From contig JALTZF010000098.1 in NCBI GenBank assembly GCA_027046265.1, positions 9,792 to 73,791 on the forward strand: 64,000 bases of DNA, given 5' to 3'. The stretch comes from Pyrodictiaceae archaeon (GTDB lineage Archaea > Thermoproteota > Thermoprotei_A > Sulfolobales > Pyrodictiaceae). This document shows positions 10,875-19,498 of the stretch, piece after piece. The translations under genes and the position numbers were made by a program. The notes below the pieces were generated by a model. It made no database searches and was not told where the DNA came from. It worked only from the letters and a program-made list of their open reading frames with translations. The stretch's first letter is position 1. Every line of letters starts with the position of its first letter.

Positions 10875-11097
10875 ACCCAGAGTCTATGGTTGTGAGTACC
10901 TGGATTAAGTCCTTTGCTGTTAGAACTGAAAGTAGTTTGCCGAGGAGCAACTGGCTGACATTCCTCTTCCCGTTGGCTATCATGTTCGCATACGCGCTAG
11001 TTATGCCGAGCTCCCTGGGTTTGATGCCCCGCACCTTCCACGCATAGAGAAACAATGCCCTAGACAGCTCGGGGCCCAAGATATCACACATAGACAA
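10875..11097 (-). pseudogene. HTH-like/integrase-N-terminus-like fragment reading in frame into tRNA-Thr (possible relic)
   Basis: MSMCDILGPELSRALFLYAWKVRGIKPRELGITSAYANMIANGKRNVSQLLLGKLLSVLTAKDLIQVLTTID, then frame continues through the tRNA; 120-aa ORF 10735..11097. Confidence 0.4.
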
Positions 11098-11276
11098 GTT
11101 ATACCACCAAGACCAACGGAAAAGAGGGGTTATATCTCACTACTTTATTTAGGTTATTTATCTGACATGAGCACGTACATAAATATAATGGTTTTGAGGC
11201 TTATTTAAAAGAGCATATTATCGAAAACCCTATAAGTCAGCTGGTTGTTAAGGTTAGTCTTACATGGCGGTTGGAA

Positions 11277-11441
11277 CCCGCCGTAGCTCAGCGGCAGAGC
11301 GCCCGGCTGTAGGTGGGGTCTAGGCCCCCCGCGCACCCAACGCCCCCGAAGGGGGCGTGGATGAGGGTGCGTCGGCCCATAATGGGGGCCTAGGAAGCAG
11401 AGACCGGGCGGTCCGGGGTTCGAATCCCCGCGGCGGGACCA
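11277..11441 (+). tRNA. tRNA-Tyr(GTA) with 90-nt intron at 37/38 (exon1 11277-11312, intron 11313-11402, exon2 11403-11441)
   Basis: C1:G72 acceptor CCCGCCG/CGGCGGG, anticodon arm CCCGG-CTGTAG^A-CCGGG, BHB central helix CTGT/GCAG, encoded CCA. Confidence 0.95.
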
Positions 11442-11628
11442 TGCCCGGTCCGCTCTACACTAGTACAACCCGGCTTCTACTATCTTACTCTGTCTCCGTA
11501 TTTGGTGTTCCTCATGTTCAATACCAGGACTGTCTTTCTTAGCCAATAATAGTTTCGGCAATAGGTTTGTATATTGTTGCCTCGTATTCTAAACATATAG
11601 AGGTTTTGGTTAGAGAGGTGTTATCGCT

Positions 11629-12012
11629 ATGGACTTTATCAGTGTTGGTTTGGCTGCAACAGTTAATGCGACGAATACTACTTTGGTAGAGAATATTGCC
11701 TCCTTTGCATCGAACCCTACTGCTTTGGCGAGTTTTGTTATACAATTCTTGTTAGGCTTAGGTGCTGGTTATTATATGGCTAAGATTGCTAAGTACATAG
11801 TTGCATTGATTGCGATATTTATTCTAGGTGCACTTATAGGTGCTTGGGGTGTTAGTGGCTCAGTTGAGGATGCGTTAAAGAATCTTGGTGCGAGTGTTGC
11901 GGAGAGTAAGGATGCTATTATTAGTATTATGAAGGCATTTGGTTTTGTCTTGGTGGGCCCAACAGCTATGGGGTTTATTGTCGGTATACTGCTTGGGCTT
12001 TTAAGGAAGTAG
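11629..12012 (+). CDS. Small membrane protein (possibly FUN14-like)
   Basis: Three hydrophobic segments, Gly-rich FVIQFLLGLGAGYYMAKIAKYIVALIAIFILG. Confidence 0.65.
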   Translation: MDFISVGLAATVNATNTTLVENIASFASNPTALASFVIQFLLGLGAGYYMAKIAKYIVALIAIFILGALIGAWGVSGSVEDALKNLGASVAESKDAIISIMKAFGFVLVGPTAMGFIVGILLGLLRK

Positions 12013-12031
12013 CTGTGTTTGTAGGCTATTC

Positions 12032-12532
12032 GTGGTGCTATTAATGAGGCTGAGGAAGCCTACAGTAGAGGAGCTAGAGTTTTTGCGGGGTATAGCAGAC
12101 TACCAGTTTGGCTATCCGGCAGGGGACTTATTGATAACTGATGAAGTTATTGTGGGTGTTTCCCCCGCTACACACAGGATAAGAGAGGTCTATGGCGAGG
12201 AGGGGCTACTGGCTGTTTTGCGTGCACATGACTATTTCTACTCACTGTCTTTAGCGGGGGCAAAGAGGCTACTAAAGCTTCCTCCGCCAAGGCTCCGTGC
12301 TTTTATAAAGACTTCAGCTGATAAGCTTCCCTCAAAATCTATACCATGCAGATTAGTTAGCTATGTTGACCCATATCTTTATGCAGGAGAGGAAGTTATA
12401 GTTATTGACTCTGATGGTAGGCTTGTCGGTGTTGGTAGGCTTAGACTTGCACCAGTAGAGATTCATGAACAGTTTTGTAGAGGGGAAGCAATTAGACTGA
12501 GAAAAGTCGTAGAGTCTAATGCCCTGGGTTGA
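12032..12532 (+). CDS. PUA-domain protein equivalent to the C2+PUA portion of archaeosine TGT/ArcS
   Basis: ADYQFGYPAGDLL..VGVSPATHRIREVY..EGLLAVLRAHDYFYSLSLAGAKRL...DPYLYAGEEVIVID. Confidence 0.8.
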   Translation: MVLLMRLRKPTVEELEFLRGIADYQFGYPAGDLLITDEVIVGVSPATHRIREVYGEEGLLAVLRAHDYFYSLSLAGAKRLLKLPPPRLRAFIKTSADKLPSKSIPCRLVSYVDPYLYAGEEVIVIDSDGRLVGVGRLRLAPVEIHEQFCRGEAIRLRKVVESNALG

Positions 12533-12565
12533 GCATGCACTAGCTGGTAAAATGGTGGTAGCATA

Positions 12566-13309
12566 ATGGGGTATAAGGTCTACGTTAATAAGTCTATTAA
12601 GGTGTTTTATGACGAGGATATGGAGGGTAGTGACCTTCTCATAACTGGCTTTAAGGGGTTTGGTGCTGTTGGATATATAACTACATTACACTTAGTTGAG
12701 AAGCTTAACTGCAAGCTTGCTGGATATATTGTAACAAAGTATATGCCGGAAGAGGTTACACCAGATAATAAAAACAACTTAGCGGCAGCATTTACCATAT
12801 ACTCATGCAGTCTCAGCAATCACAAGGCAGTCATTATAGTCAACCATGACGTTCCTCTACCTCAGGAGAGAACGAGGTTTGCTGAAACCCTGGTGAAATG
12901 GGCTAAGAACATTGGTGTTCATGAAGCCGTGCTAGTTGGAGGGTTTGACTCAAGGTTCAAGGAGGGCAGTGAAGTGCTACGATGGATAGCAACTAGTCAT
13001 TATCAAAAGCAGTTAGAAGAGCCGCGAATGCAGCAAGGCCTTTATGTTATAGGGCCACTCGCCCTTGTATTATTGCATGCTGAGATATTAGGCCTACCAG
13101 CTGTTGCTATATTACCGTATGCGGAGGCTTCAAGGCCTGATCCTCGTGCTGCAGCTATTGCTGTTAAAAGGATAGGGGAGTTGTATGGCTTTGAAGTGGG
13201 AGTAGAAGATTTACTTGAAGAGGCTAGAAAGATTGAAGAAATGATAAACATGCTTGAAAAACAGCAGCGAGAAACAATGATGCCAAGTAGTGAGCGTGTT
13301 TACATGTAA
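12566..13309 (+). CDS. PAC2-family protein (proteasome assembly chaperone-like)
   Basis: LLITGFKGFGAVGYITTLHLVEKLNCKLAGYI; GLPAVAILPYAEASRPDPRAAAIAVKRIGELYGFEV. Confidence 0.85.
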   Translation: MGYKVYVNKSIKVFYDEDMEGSDLLITGFKGFGAVGYITTLHLVEKLNCKLAGYIVTKYMPEEVTPDNKNNLAAAFTIYSCSLSNHKAVIIVNHDVPLPQERTRFAETLVKWAKNIGVHEAVLVGGFDSRFKEGSEVLRWIATSHYQKQLEEPRMQQGLYVIGPLALVLLHAEILGLPAVAILPYAEASRPDPRAAAIAVKRIGELYGFEVGVEDLLEEARKIEEMINMLEKQQRETMMPSSERVYM

Positions 13310-13336
13310 TCTAGGCTCTTTAGTCTTTTCAACTTC

Positions 13337-14917
13337 TTATTCGCATGATTCTAGCGTGTTGACCTTTATTTCTATACCTTTACTCATAGCTTTCTTGTGT
13401 ATGTGCTTTGTTAGTATTTCAGTCCAGGGTTCAGTTTTGCATGAGATTATTTCAATGGTTTGATACTTGTTGTATTGTAAATACTCTACTACACGCCTAG
13501 CTGTTTCCTCTATAACTTCAGTTGCTAGCTCATAGTTAGCCTCAAACTGTGATAGAGGGTAGGTTTCTGAAAGCTCTTCAGGTACAATACCTATATATGG
13601 TGCATAGCCTAGGACGTGTACAACTTTGTCCTTCTTTACTTGCTTATAGAGCTTTGAGCGTATGAAAGGCTTTACTGTTTTTGTTATTGGTATTAGTACT
13701 GCTTTTGACTCTTTGCGGCTCTTGTACCTTTTGAGAAGAGACTCGTGGTGTTGTAGTAGTTTTGGATGAGCCATGCTTTCTACGCCATAGAGGAATACTC
13801 CTCTAGCCTTACTGCCTTTTGTACGTGGTGAGTGCAAAGCAATGTATCTAGCGTATGCCCTGCGGAATTTTGTGAAAGCCTCTTTTATGGATGGATGCGA
13901 TGTGCTTCGTTCCTCAAGAAGCTCCCATAGCCTGCCCTCTCTTATGGCTTGTTTTACCTCGTCTATAGTGGTTCTTAGGACGTAAAGGTTGTGTAATGCT
14001 AAAAGTTTTACTCTCTCGTCACGTGGCATCTGGCGTAGCTCTTGTGGCGTGTACTTGCTGCAGACTGGGCAGTTACAGGGGAAATATTCTAGTTCTTCAA
14101 GTCTATATGTCCTTGTTTTTGTCATATATCTATTGTCTCTAGCGTACAGTATGTATGATGCTGAATCAAAAAGATCCACGCCTAGAGCTACCGCGTAAGG
14201 GATAATCATCGGATGGCCTGCCCCAAACAAGTGGAGCGGTATACTCCAGGGAACTCTTCGTCTCACAGTGAACACCATGTCGAGGAGTGTAGAGTACTCA
14301 TAACGCTCAAGAAGGACTGTCGGGCTACCCAGCGCTAAGAGCTTGTATGGTCCTACGAGTCTCGTTGAGCGCACAGCACTGTTTTCCAGTAGGTCTATGT
14401 AGAACCCTCCTTGTATTGGTAATGTCCATACACGTTTCTCTGGATCTATGTAGTTTAAAGCGTCATGTGCACGTCTAAGTGTCTCCTCTACACTATAGAC
14501 AGCTTGTGCTCTATCCCTAGCATTGCCGGTGGGGACATCTAGTATTACAGCAATGTCACTACCTATACTCTTTTCGAACTCCACGACCTCCCGCGGGGTA
14601 ATCTCAACTCTTCCATACTCTAGTATTTGATATGCCCCTGAATCCGTCATCACAATGCCATCAAAGCCTAATATGGTGTGCACACCTTTCTCAAGGACGA
14701 GATTCTTCATACGTTTCCAGAGTAAGTATGCATTAGTTATGACTGCTTTGAAACCAACGTTTTTGACATCGACAACAGGAACTTCCTGCCGAACTATGTC
14801 TATTACTGGTAGCAGTGCTGGTGTCTCTAGCCATCCATGAGGCGTATAGAGTCTCCCTATACGCGCAGCAAGATCCTTGTCTCTTACTTCGAAAAAACCG
14901 GGCTCAATACCTTTCAA
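13337..14917 (-). CDS. tgtA: tRNA-guanine(15) transglycosylase (archaeosine biosynthesis), lacking C-terminal PUA domain
   Basis: LLPVIDIVRQEVPVVDVKNVGFKAVITNAYLLWKR; MTDSGAYQ; zinc CNCPVCSKYTPQEL. Confidence 0.92.
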   Translation of the reverse strand: MKGIEPGFFEVRDKDLAARIGRLYTPHGWLETPALLPVIDIVRQEVPVVDVKNVGFKAVITNAYLLWKRMKNLVLEKGVHTILGFDGIVMTDSGAYQILEYGRVEITPREVVEFEKSIGSDIAVILDVPTGNARDRAQAVYSVEETLRRAHDALNYIDPEKRVWTLPIQGGFYIDLLENSAVRSTRLVGPYKLLALGSPTVLLERYEYSTLLDMVFTVRRRVPWSIPLHLFGAGHPMIIPYAVALGVDLFDSASYILYARDNRYMTKTRTYRLEELEYFPCNCPVCSKYTPQELRQMPRDERVKLLALHNLYVLRTTIDEVKQAIREGRLWELLEERSTSHPSIKEAFTKFRRAYARYIALHSPRTKGSKARGVFLYGVESMAHPKLLQHHESLLKRYKSRKESKAVLIPITKTVKPFIRSKLYKQVKKDKVVHVLGYAPYIGIVPEELSETYPLSQFEANYELATEVIEETARRVVEYLQYNKYQTIEIISCKTEPWTEILTKHIHKKAMSKGIEIKVNTLESCE

Positions 14918-15372
14918 GATAGTTGTTCTCCCCTCTTCTTTTTCTCAAGATACTCTTTCAGCAAGTAGCTTACCTTAGCTGCAAGCGTACCACTACCCTC
15001 TACACCATGCTCACTAACCCTAATGGTGTTATATATTAAGACAACACCAGCATCATCATAGACTCTAATCCCGTCTGGGCGTATACCCAGCTTCTTGACA
15101 ACGTACTCAGCAAACTCGCGCGGATTAAAGACCGTAGTTTCATAGGCCCTAATTTCAGCAATAGTCTTGCCGCTTAATACTAGTATTGGTATCTTACTTT
15201 CTTGGCCAACATCTACTTCTGTAAGTAACAGGTTAAGGTCTGGATAGTCGAAATCTTGTAGAACCCCCTTATATGTTCGTCCATCAACAAGTATTACTTC
15301 AATAGTTTTTCCTACAAGCCTGCTTAGTTCGGACTGTAGCTTTCTACCAGTTTGAGGCATGTATGCAACCAC
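14914..15372 (-). CDS. Sm-like protein with C-terminal domain (SmAP3-type)
   Basis: LQSELSRLVGKTIEVILVDGRTYKGVLQDFDYPDLNLLLTEVDV (Sm1), LSGKTIAEIRAYE (Sm2-like), extra C-terminal domain. Confidence 0.8.
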   Translation of the reverse strand: MVAYMPQTGRKLQSELSRLVGKTIEVILVDGRTYKGVLQDFDYPDLNLLLTEVDVGQESKIPILVLSGKTIAEIRAYETTVFNPREFAEYVVKKLGIRPDGIRVYDDAGVVLIYNTIRVSEHGVEGSGTLAAKVSYLLKEYLEKKKRGEQLS

Positions 15373-15464
15373 TATTCAGACACCATATCCACTACCAGCA
15401 TCTGGTAAACTAAGAGTTTTTAGTCTATACAGCAGAGTCAGCATAGAAGAGGGAGAAGTGGATA

Positions 15465-15836
15465 ATGGCAGGCGGGACGGTGTACGCTGGTAGTGGCACA
15501 ATTGAAAATGTAAGGAAGCAACTCATACCAAAAATGTATGTGGCAACATTTGTAGACAAAGAGAACAATATTATTATAGAATTTGATGTGCATGAAGACC
15601 TTGTAGTTTATAAGCCAGGCCAAAAAGTATCAGTAACAATATCTAAGTCATTACCAGAATACAAAGAAGGAGAAGACTACGTTGTCCATGCAACAGTTGC
15701 CGCAATAAAAAGAGAGGAAAACAAGCTTAAGTATTTGCTATCCGCAGGCGGACTCTTATTTGTCGTCACCGCTGAAAACGAGTTGCAACTCACTCCTACC
15801 GAAAAGGTGTACGTTAAAGTATCAGAAGAAGAGTAG
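15465..15836 (+). CDS. rpo8: DNA-directed RNA polymerase subunit Rpo8 (RpoG, Rpb8 homolog)
   Basis: 123 aa OB-fold-like; KMYVATFVDKENNIIIEFDVHEDLVVYKPGQKVSVTI. Confidence 0.75.
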   Translation: MAGGTVYAGSGTIENVRKQLIPKMYVATFVDKENNIIIEFDVHEDLVVYKPGQKVSVTISKSLPEYKEGEDYVVHATVAAIKREENKLKYLLSAGGLLFVVTAENELQLTPTEKVYVKVSEEE

Positions 15837-16052
15837 CCTATTAAATACATGAACAGAAATAGAAGTATAATTTGATTTGTAGGTTTTCGTAGCATTACAC
15901 CTCTAGCACTTATACAACGCATCTTAATAGTTCACTTAACTCCAGGATAACCTACTATCGATTGTAGGACAATACTAGGTTCCAGTTTTGTTTCAGCCAG
16001 CTCAGTTTCATAGACGTATTCTTAATGTTTGCAATAGTGGTAGTCATGTCCA

Positions 16053-16868
16053 GTGCTCTCAGGGGCGTTGAGAGGAGCAAAGTTCATGAGTAGCCCCAGC
16101 AATAGGCTAGCACCAGTAGTTATACTCATACTTGCAGCTTTGTATATGCTAGCTACTATTATGGATCAGATAGTGCTAACAATTGTTCACATTGATGGAG
16201 GATTATTCTTGAAGGTATTCATAATAATAGTCATTGTAGCACTAGTCAGCTATTTAGGTAACAATATAAGCAAAGTAGCATCTTCAAGAGAGACTTGTTA
16301 TAAAGTCTTCACTGCAAGGTATGCACCAAGAACAATGATCTTAAATGATACCAGTAAATTCGCTAGAATACTTGAATCGCTAAGCAAAAGGAAAGACCTA
16401 GTCTCACTAAGGTATAGTATACGTGGCCGAGATGCCACATTATGTATAAAGCACAGAGGCTTACAGCCCGTGGAACTTCTCGCAAGTCTAGTAAGTACGT
16501 ATACCCGCACAATAAACATAGTACCAGAGAAAACAAAGTGTGTATTTCAAGAGTTTAGCGACTCTACAGACCTCGTAGCTAAGCTTAATAATATTATCTC
16601 CAAGCTGAATAACACGATAATAGTTAACTTGTCTATATTCACAATACCAACAAATAACACGGATATAGACAAGTTCATACACATAGATCTAGGTAATGAA
16701 CCCCTCTATTCACGAAAAATGGAGAAATTAATTAAGGCAATTAACAAGCTTGACAAATCCGAATACAACATTGTTATTGTAGGTGTTGACCGTCAAATAG
16801 CAGAGCTTTTTGCTGAAATATTACTCGAAAGAATAAGGGTTAATACGTGCTACATACTGTACTCCTAA
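16053..16868 (+). CDS. Hypothetical protein with N-terminal TM segments
   Basis: 271-aa ORF, N-terminal hydrophobic helices, no recognised motif. Confidence 0.55.
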   Translation: MLSGALRGAKFMSSPSNRLAPVVILILAALYMLATIMDQIVLTIVHIDGGLFLKVFIIIVIVALVSYLGNNISKVASSRETCYKVFTARYAPRTMILNDTSKFARILESLSKRKDLVSLRYSIRGRDATLCIKHRGLQPVELLASLVSTYTRTINIVPEKTKCVFQEFSDSTDLVAKLNNIISKLNNTIIVNLSIFTIPTNNTDIDKFIHIDLGNEPLYSRKMEKLIKAINKLDKSEYNIVIVGVDRQIAELFAEILLERIRVNTCYILYS

Positions 16869-16930
16869 GTAAACTTATCACCATAGACAAGAAAGAGCCC
16901 ACTAGGCTTCTTCTACTATTAAGGGAGCAG

Positions 16931-17061
16931 TGGTGGGGCCGCCGGGATTTGAACCCGGGACCACGGGGTTATCCGCCCCTTTAGTCAGGGGTCCCGAGTC
17001 GGGCACCCTCCCCCTAAGGGATGGGTGTACCCCGCATCCTACCAAGCTAGACGACGGCCCC
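16931..17061 (-). tRNA. tRNA-Pro(CGG) with two introns (exon1 17061-17029; intron1 17028-16998; exon2 16997-16993; intron2 16992-16970; exon3 16969-16931)
   Basis: Acceptor GGGGCCG/CGGCCCC, A-CCA encoded; T-arm CCGGG-TTCAAAT-CCCGG; spliced anticodon arm CGGGG-TTCGGGA-CCCCG; BHB helices CGGG/CCCG and TTCG/CGGA. Confidence 0.92.
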
Positions 17062-17160
17062 TCCATTTTTAGGTGTATCCAGAGGCTCTGTCTGGGGTTA
17101 TTTTCTCTTGCCTATTATAGTTGTCTTACACTTAAACCGACAAAAATACCTTAAACTAAC

Positions 17161-17436
17161 TTATACCTTGTCTTGGAGTTCTGTATCCAGTATGATAGTA
17201 TTCTTGCACTTCTCTCTTATGGATTTAACAAACTCGATGCCCTCATTAACATCATTAAACACTATAGTGTATAAGTATCCGGGCGTTCTAGCTTTGACTT
17301 TGAGTACTCTTACCCTCTTTCTTCCTTCTTCAGTCTCAATTCGTCTATATCCAATCTTTACCCTGCACTCAACAGCTCTATCAAGCACCTTGACAAACTC
17401 ATCTCTACTGGTCACTTCAACAGGCATAGTGTTCAC
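17161..17436 (-). CDS. rpl38e: Ribosomal protein L38e-like
   Basis: MPVEVTSRDEFVKVLDRAVECRVKI...KVKARTPGYLYTIVFNDVNEGIEFVKSI. Confidence 0.72.
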   Translation of the reverse strand: MNTMPVEVTSRDEFVKVLDRAVECRVKIGYRRIETEEGRKRVRVLKVKARTPGYLYTIVFNDVNEGIEFVKSIREKCKNTIILDTELQDKV

Positions 17437-17566
17437 CCGGGCGAAGCACTAGTAGGGAGCCCTTATTAAATCTTGAAACATAGCTTCACAGAATACACAA
17501 GCAACCAACAATATGAGGGATTAGTTAGCTAGAAAGCACAGAAGGTATGATAACAGGTATTAGTAC

Positions 17567-18790
17567 TTGGGGAACAAGATGGAGGAAACTATCGAGCGCG
17601 AGCTAGGGTTCCAAGTCGAACTCGTACATGAGGGACTAGCTAAGATCTTAGTACCTAAGATGGATTTGTATTTGAGGGAAGATAAAGTGTATGAGCCCGC
17701 CTGGGCACCAGTATTCTACAATCCAAGAATGAGGTTCAATCGTGATATAGCGATTTTGTTTGCTAGAGCATATAGTGTATATGGGAAGAGTACTAAAGAA
17801 GGGCAGACACCAGTCATAGTAGAACCTCTTGCAGGTACAGGAGTTAGAGCTGTCAGGTACGCTATTGAAGCAGGTGCACAGGTTATCGTTAACGACATAG
17901 ATCCCAGAGCTGTTAAATTAATAGAGTTAAATGCTAGAATAAACAATGTTAATGATAGGCTACAAGTATTTCAGTTAGATGCCAACGAACTTCTTTCAAG
18001 ACTCAAGAGAGAAGGAGTGCGCCCTACCATTGTTGACATTGATCCTTTTGGTAGTCCAGCACCATACCTTGACGCGGCAATTCAGTCAATAGGCCGACAA
18101 GGCGTCTTAGCATTAACAGCAACCGACACTGCACCCCTAACTGGGACACATCTGAAAGCGCTTAGGCGCCGCTATGACGTAGAGCCTGCTAGGACTGCAT
18201 GGGAAAAAGAACAAGCAGTGAGGATCCTAGTAGGCTACGTTATTCGACGAGCAGCAAGCTACGGTTACGGCACACGTATTCTCTTAGCATACTATGCTGA
18301 CTACTATGTTAGAGCTTATGTAGAATTACTAAAAGGTGCTAAGAGAGCGGATGAATCGTTGAACATGCTAGGATTTGGCGGCTATTGCCCAAGCTGTGGG
18401 TATACCGGATACATAGACAAGTCAACAACACGCTGTCCATATTGTAGCCATGAGCTTCAGAGAGTAGGACCCATATACACAGGCCCTCTCTGCGATAAGA
18501 GAATACTAGACCGTTTACTTAAAGAAGCGTATGAGGCTGAGTGGCTTGCTGAACACAAGCGAGTAATAGGCTTCTTAGAGGCTTACAGCGCGGAGTGTGA
18601 AATAGAGAGACCCTATTATAGGATAGACAAGATATGCAGCATACTGAAAAGAAACATGCCAAAGATAAGCCAGATAGTAGACAGACTCAGAGAGCATGGA
18701 CATAAGGCAGTGAAAAGCATCTATGATCCGCGTGCAGTGAAGACCACTGCAAGGCATCCGGAATTCCTTAAGATACTAAGTGAACTGTAA
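17567..18790 (+). CDS. trm1: tRNA (guanine(26)-N2)-dimethyltransferase
   Basis: EPLAGTGVRAVRYAIEAGA, DIDPFGSPAPYLDAAIQ, CPSCGYTGYI..CPYCS. Confidence 0.95.
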   Translation: MGNKMEETIERELGFQVELVHEGLAKILVPKMDLYLREDKVYEPAWAPVFYNPRMRFNRDIAILFARAYSVYGKSTKEGQTPVIVEPLAGTGVRAVRYAIEAGAQVIVNDIDPRAVKLIELNARINNVNDRLQVFQLDANELLSRLKREGVRPTIVDIDPFGSPAPYLDAAIQSIGRQGVLALTATDTAPLTGTHLKALRRRYDVEPARTAWEKEQAVRILVGYVIRRAASYGYGTRILLAYYADYYVRAYVELLKGAKRADESLNMLGFGGYCPSCGYTGYIDKSTTRCPYCSHELQRVGPIYTGPLCDKRILDRLLKEAYEAEWLAEHKRVIGFLEAYSAECEIERPYYRIDKICSILKRNMPKISQIVDRLREHGHKAVKSIYDPRAVKTTARHPEFLKILSEL

Positions 18791-18805
18791 GCAAATATGG
18801 ATCAT

Positions 18806-19258
18806 TTATCTTGATACCTTCCTTAAAAGCTTAACCTTGTAGTCTAACCACTTGTGGAGTATAGGGCAGCTTGAAGGATCAAAGAAAGATCCTCCACCCG
18901 AATGACATCGTTCTAGGTGCCGGCATGTGAAACAAGGCACCTCTATTGCAACACCAATGTCAACTTCAAGCTTAATCACTTTCTTCTCTTTCTTGGCTAG
19001 AAACAGCTTGTAGGTCCTTCTACCATTATGGACTGTTGGCTCTCTTATTATAAGGCCCTTCTTTAATAAACGGAGAGCTAGGCGTGAACCCTCTCTACTA
19101 TCAAGACCAAGCATTTTCCAGAGTTCATGCTGATAAATTCCATCTTCACCCTTAGACTTTATTATTTCTAGAGCCTTCTCTTCAAGCTGTTCAAGGTTGC
19201 TTCTTCGTGAACCCAATGGCGACCCTATTGCTGAGTCCATAACAGTACACCCGTGCAT
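18806..19258 (-). CDS. Archaeal ortholog of RNA polymerase III subunit RPC34/C34 (winged helix plus Fe-S cysteine motif)
   Basis: wHTH IIKSKGEDGIYQHELWKMLGLDSREGSRLALRLLKKGLI followed by VPCFTCRHLERCHSGGGSFFDPSSCPILHKWL, matching the POLR3F C-terminal CxxC...C...C..L..WL pattern. Confidence 0.8.
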   Translation of the reverse strand: MHGCTVMDSAIGSPLGSRRSNLEQLEEKALEIIKSKGEDGIYQHELWKMLGLDSREGSRLALRLLKKGLIIREPTVHNGRRTYKLFLAKKEKKVIKLEVDIGVAIEVPCFTCRHLERCHSGGGSFFDPSSCPILHKWLDYKVKLLRKVSR

Positions 19259-19498
19259 ATGACACGCAGTTATTAGTACTGCTTAGCATATAGCTACTAA
19301 TGGCCTCTGCTGAGATTGTTCTTGAAGACTTTCTCTACGTATATAGTGTGTCATTGGGCCTTTATAATTCTGTCTCACCACGAAAAGAAAGGCCTTTAGT
19401 ATTACACTTTTGAACCAAAAAATTCAATGGTTAGAAAGAGTAGTATGTTGAATAACTATTTTCAATAGAAACAGAAGAGTGCAGGGGATATGGTAAAA

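Noticed and set aside
10796-11047. ORF MEPPPGFEPGTSALPGRRSNQAEL... on + strand
   Set aside because: Antisense translation of tRNA-Thr.
11357-11542. 61-aa ORF on + strand over tRNA-Tyr
   Set aside because: Begins in the tRNA intron and reads through exon 2; spurious.
16930-17154. ORF MVGPPGFEPGTTGLSAPL... on + strand
   Set aside because: It is antisense translation of tRNA-Pro (the classic GFEPGT tRNA artefact).
19259-19498. 240-bp gap between TFB and RPC34-like genes as a possible C/D sRNA
   Set aside because: No convincing RUGAUGA/CUGA box pair found; treated as ordinary intergenic/promoter DNA.
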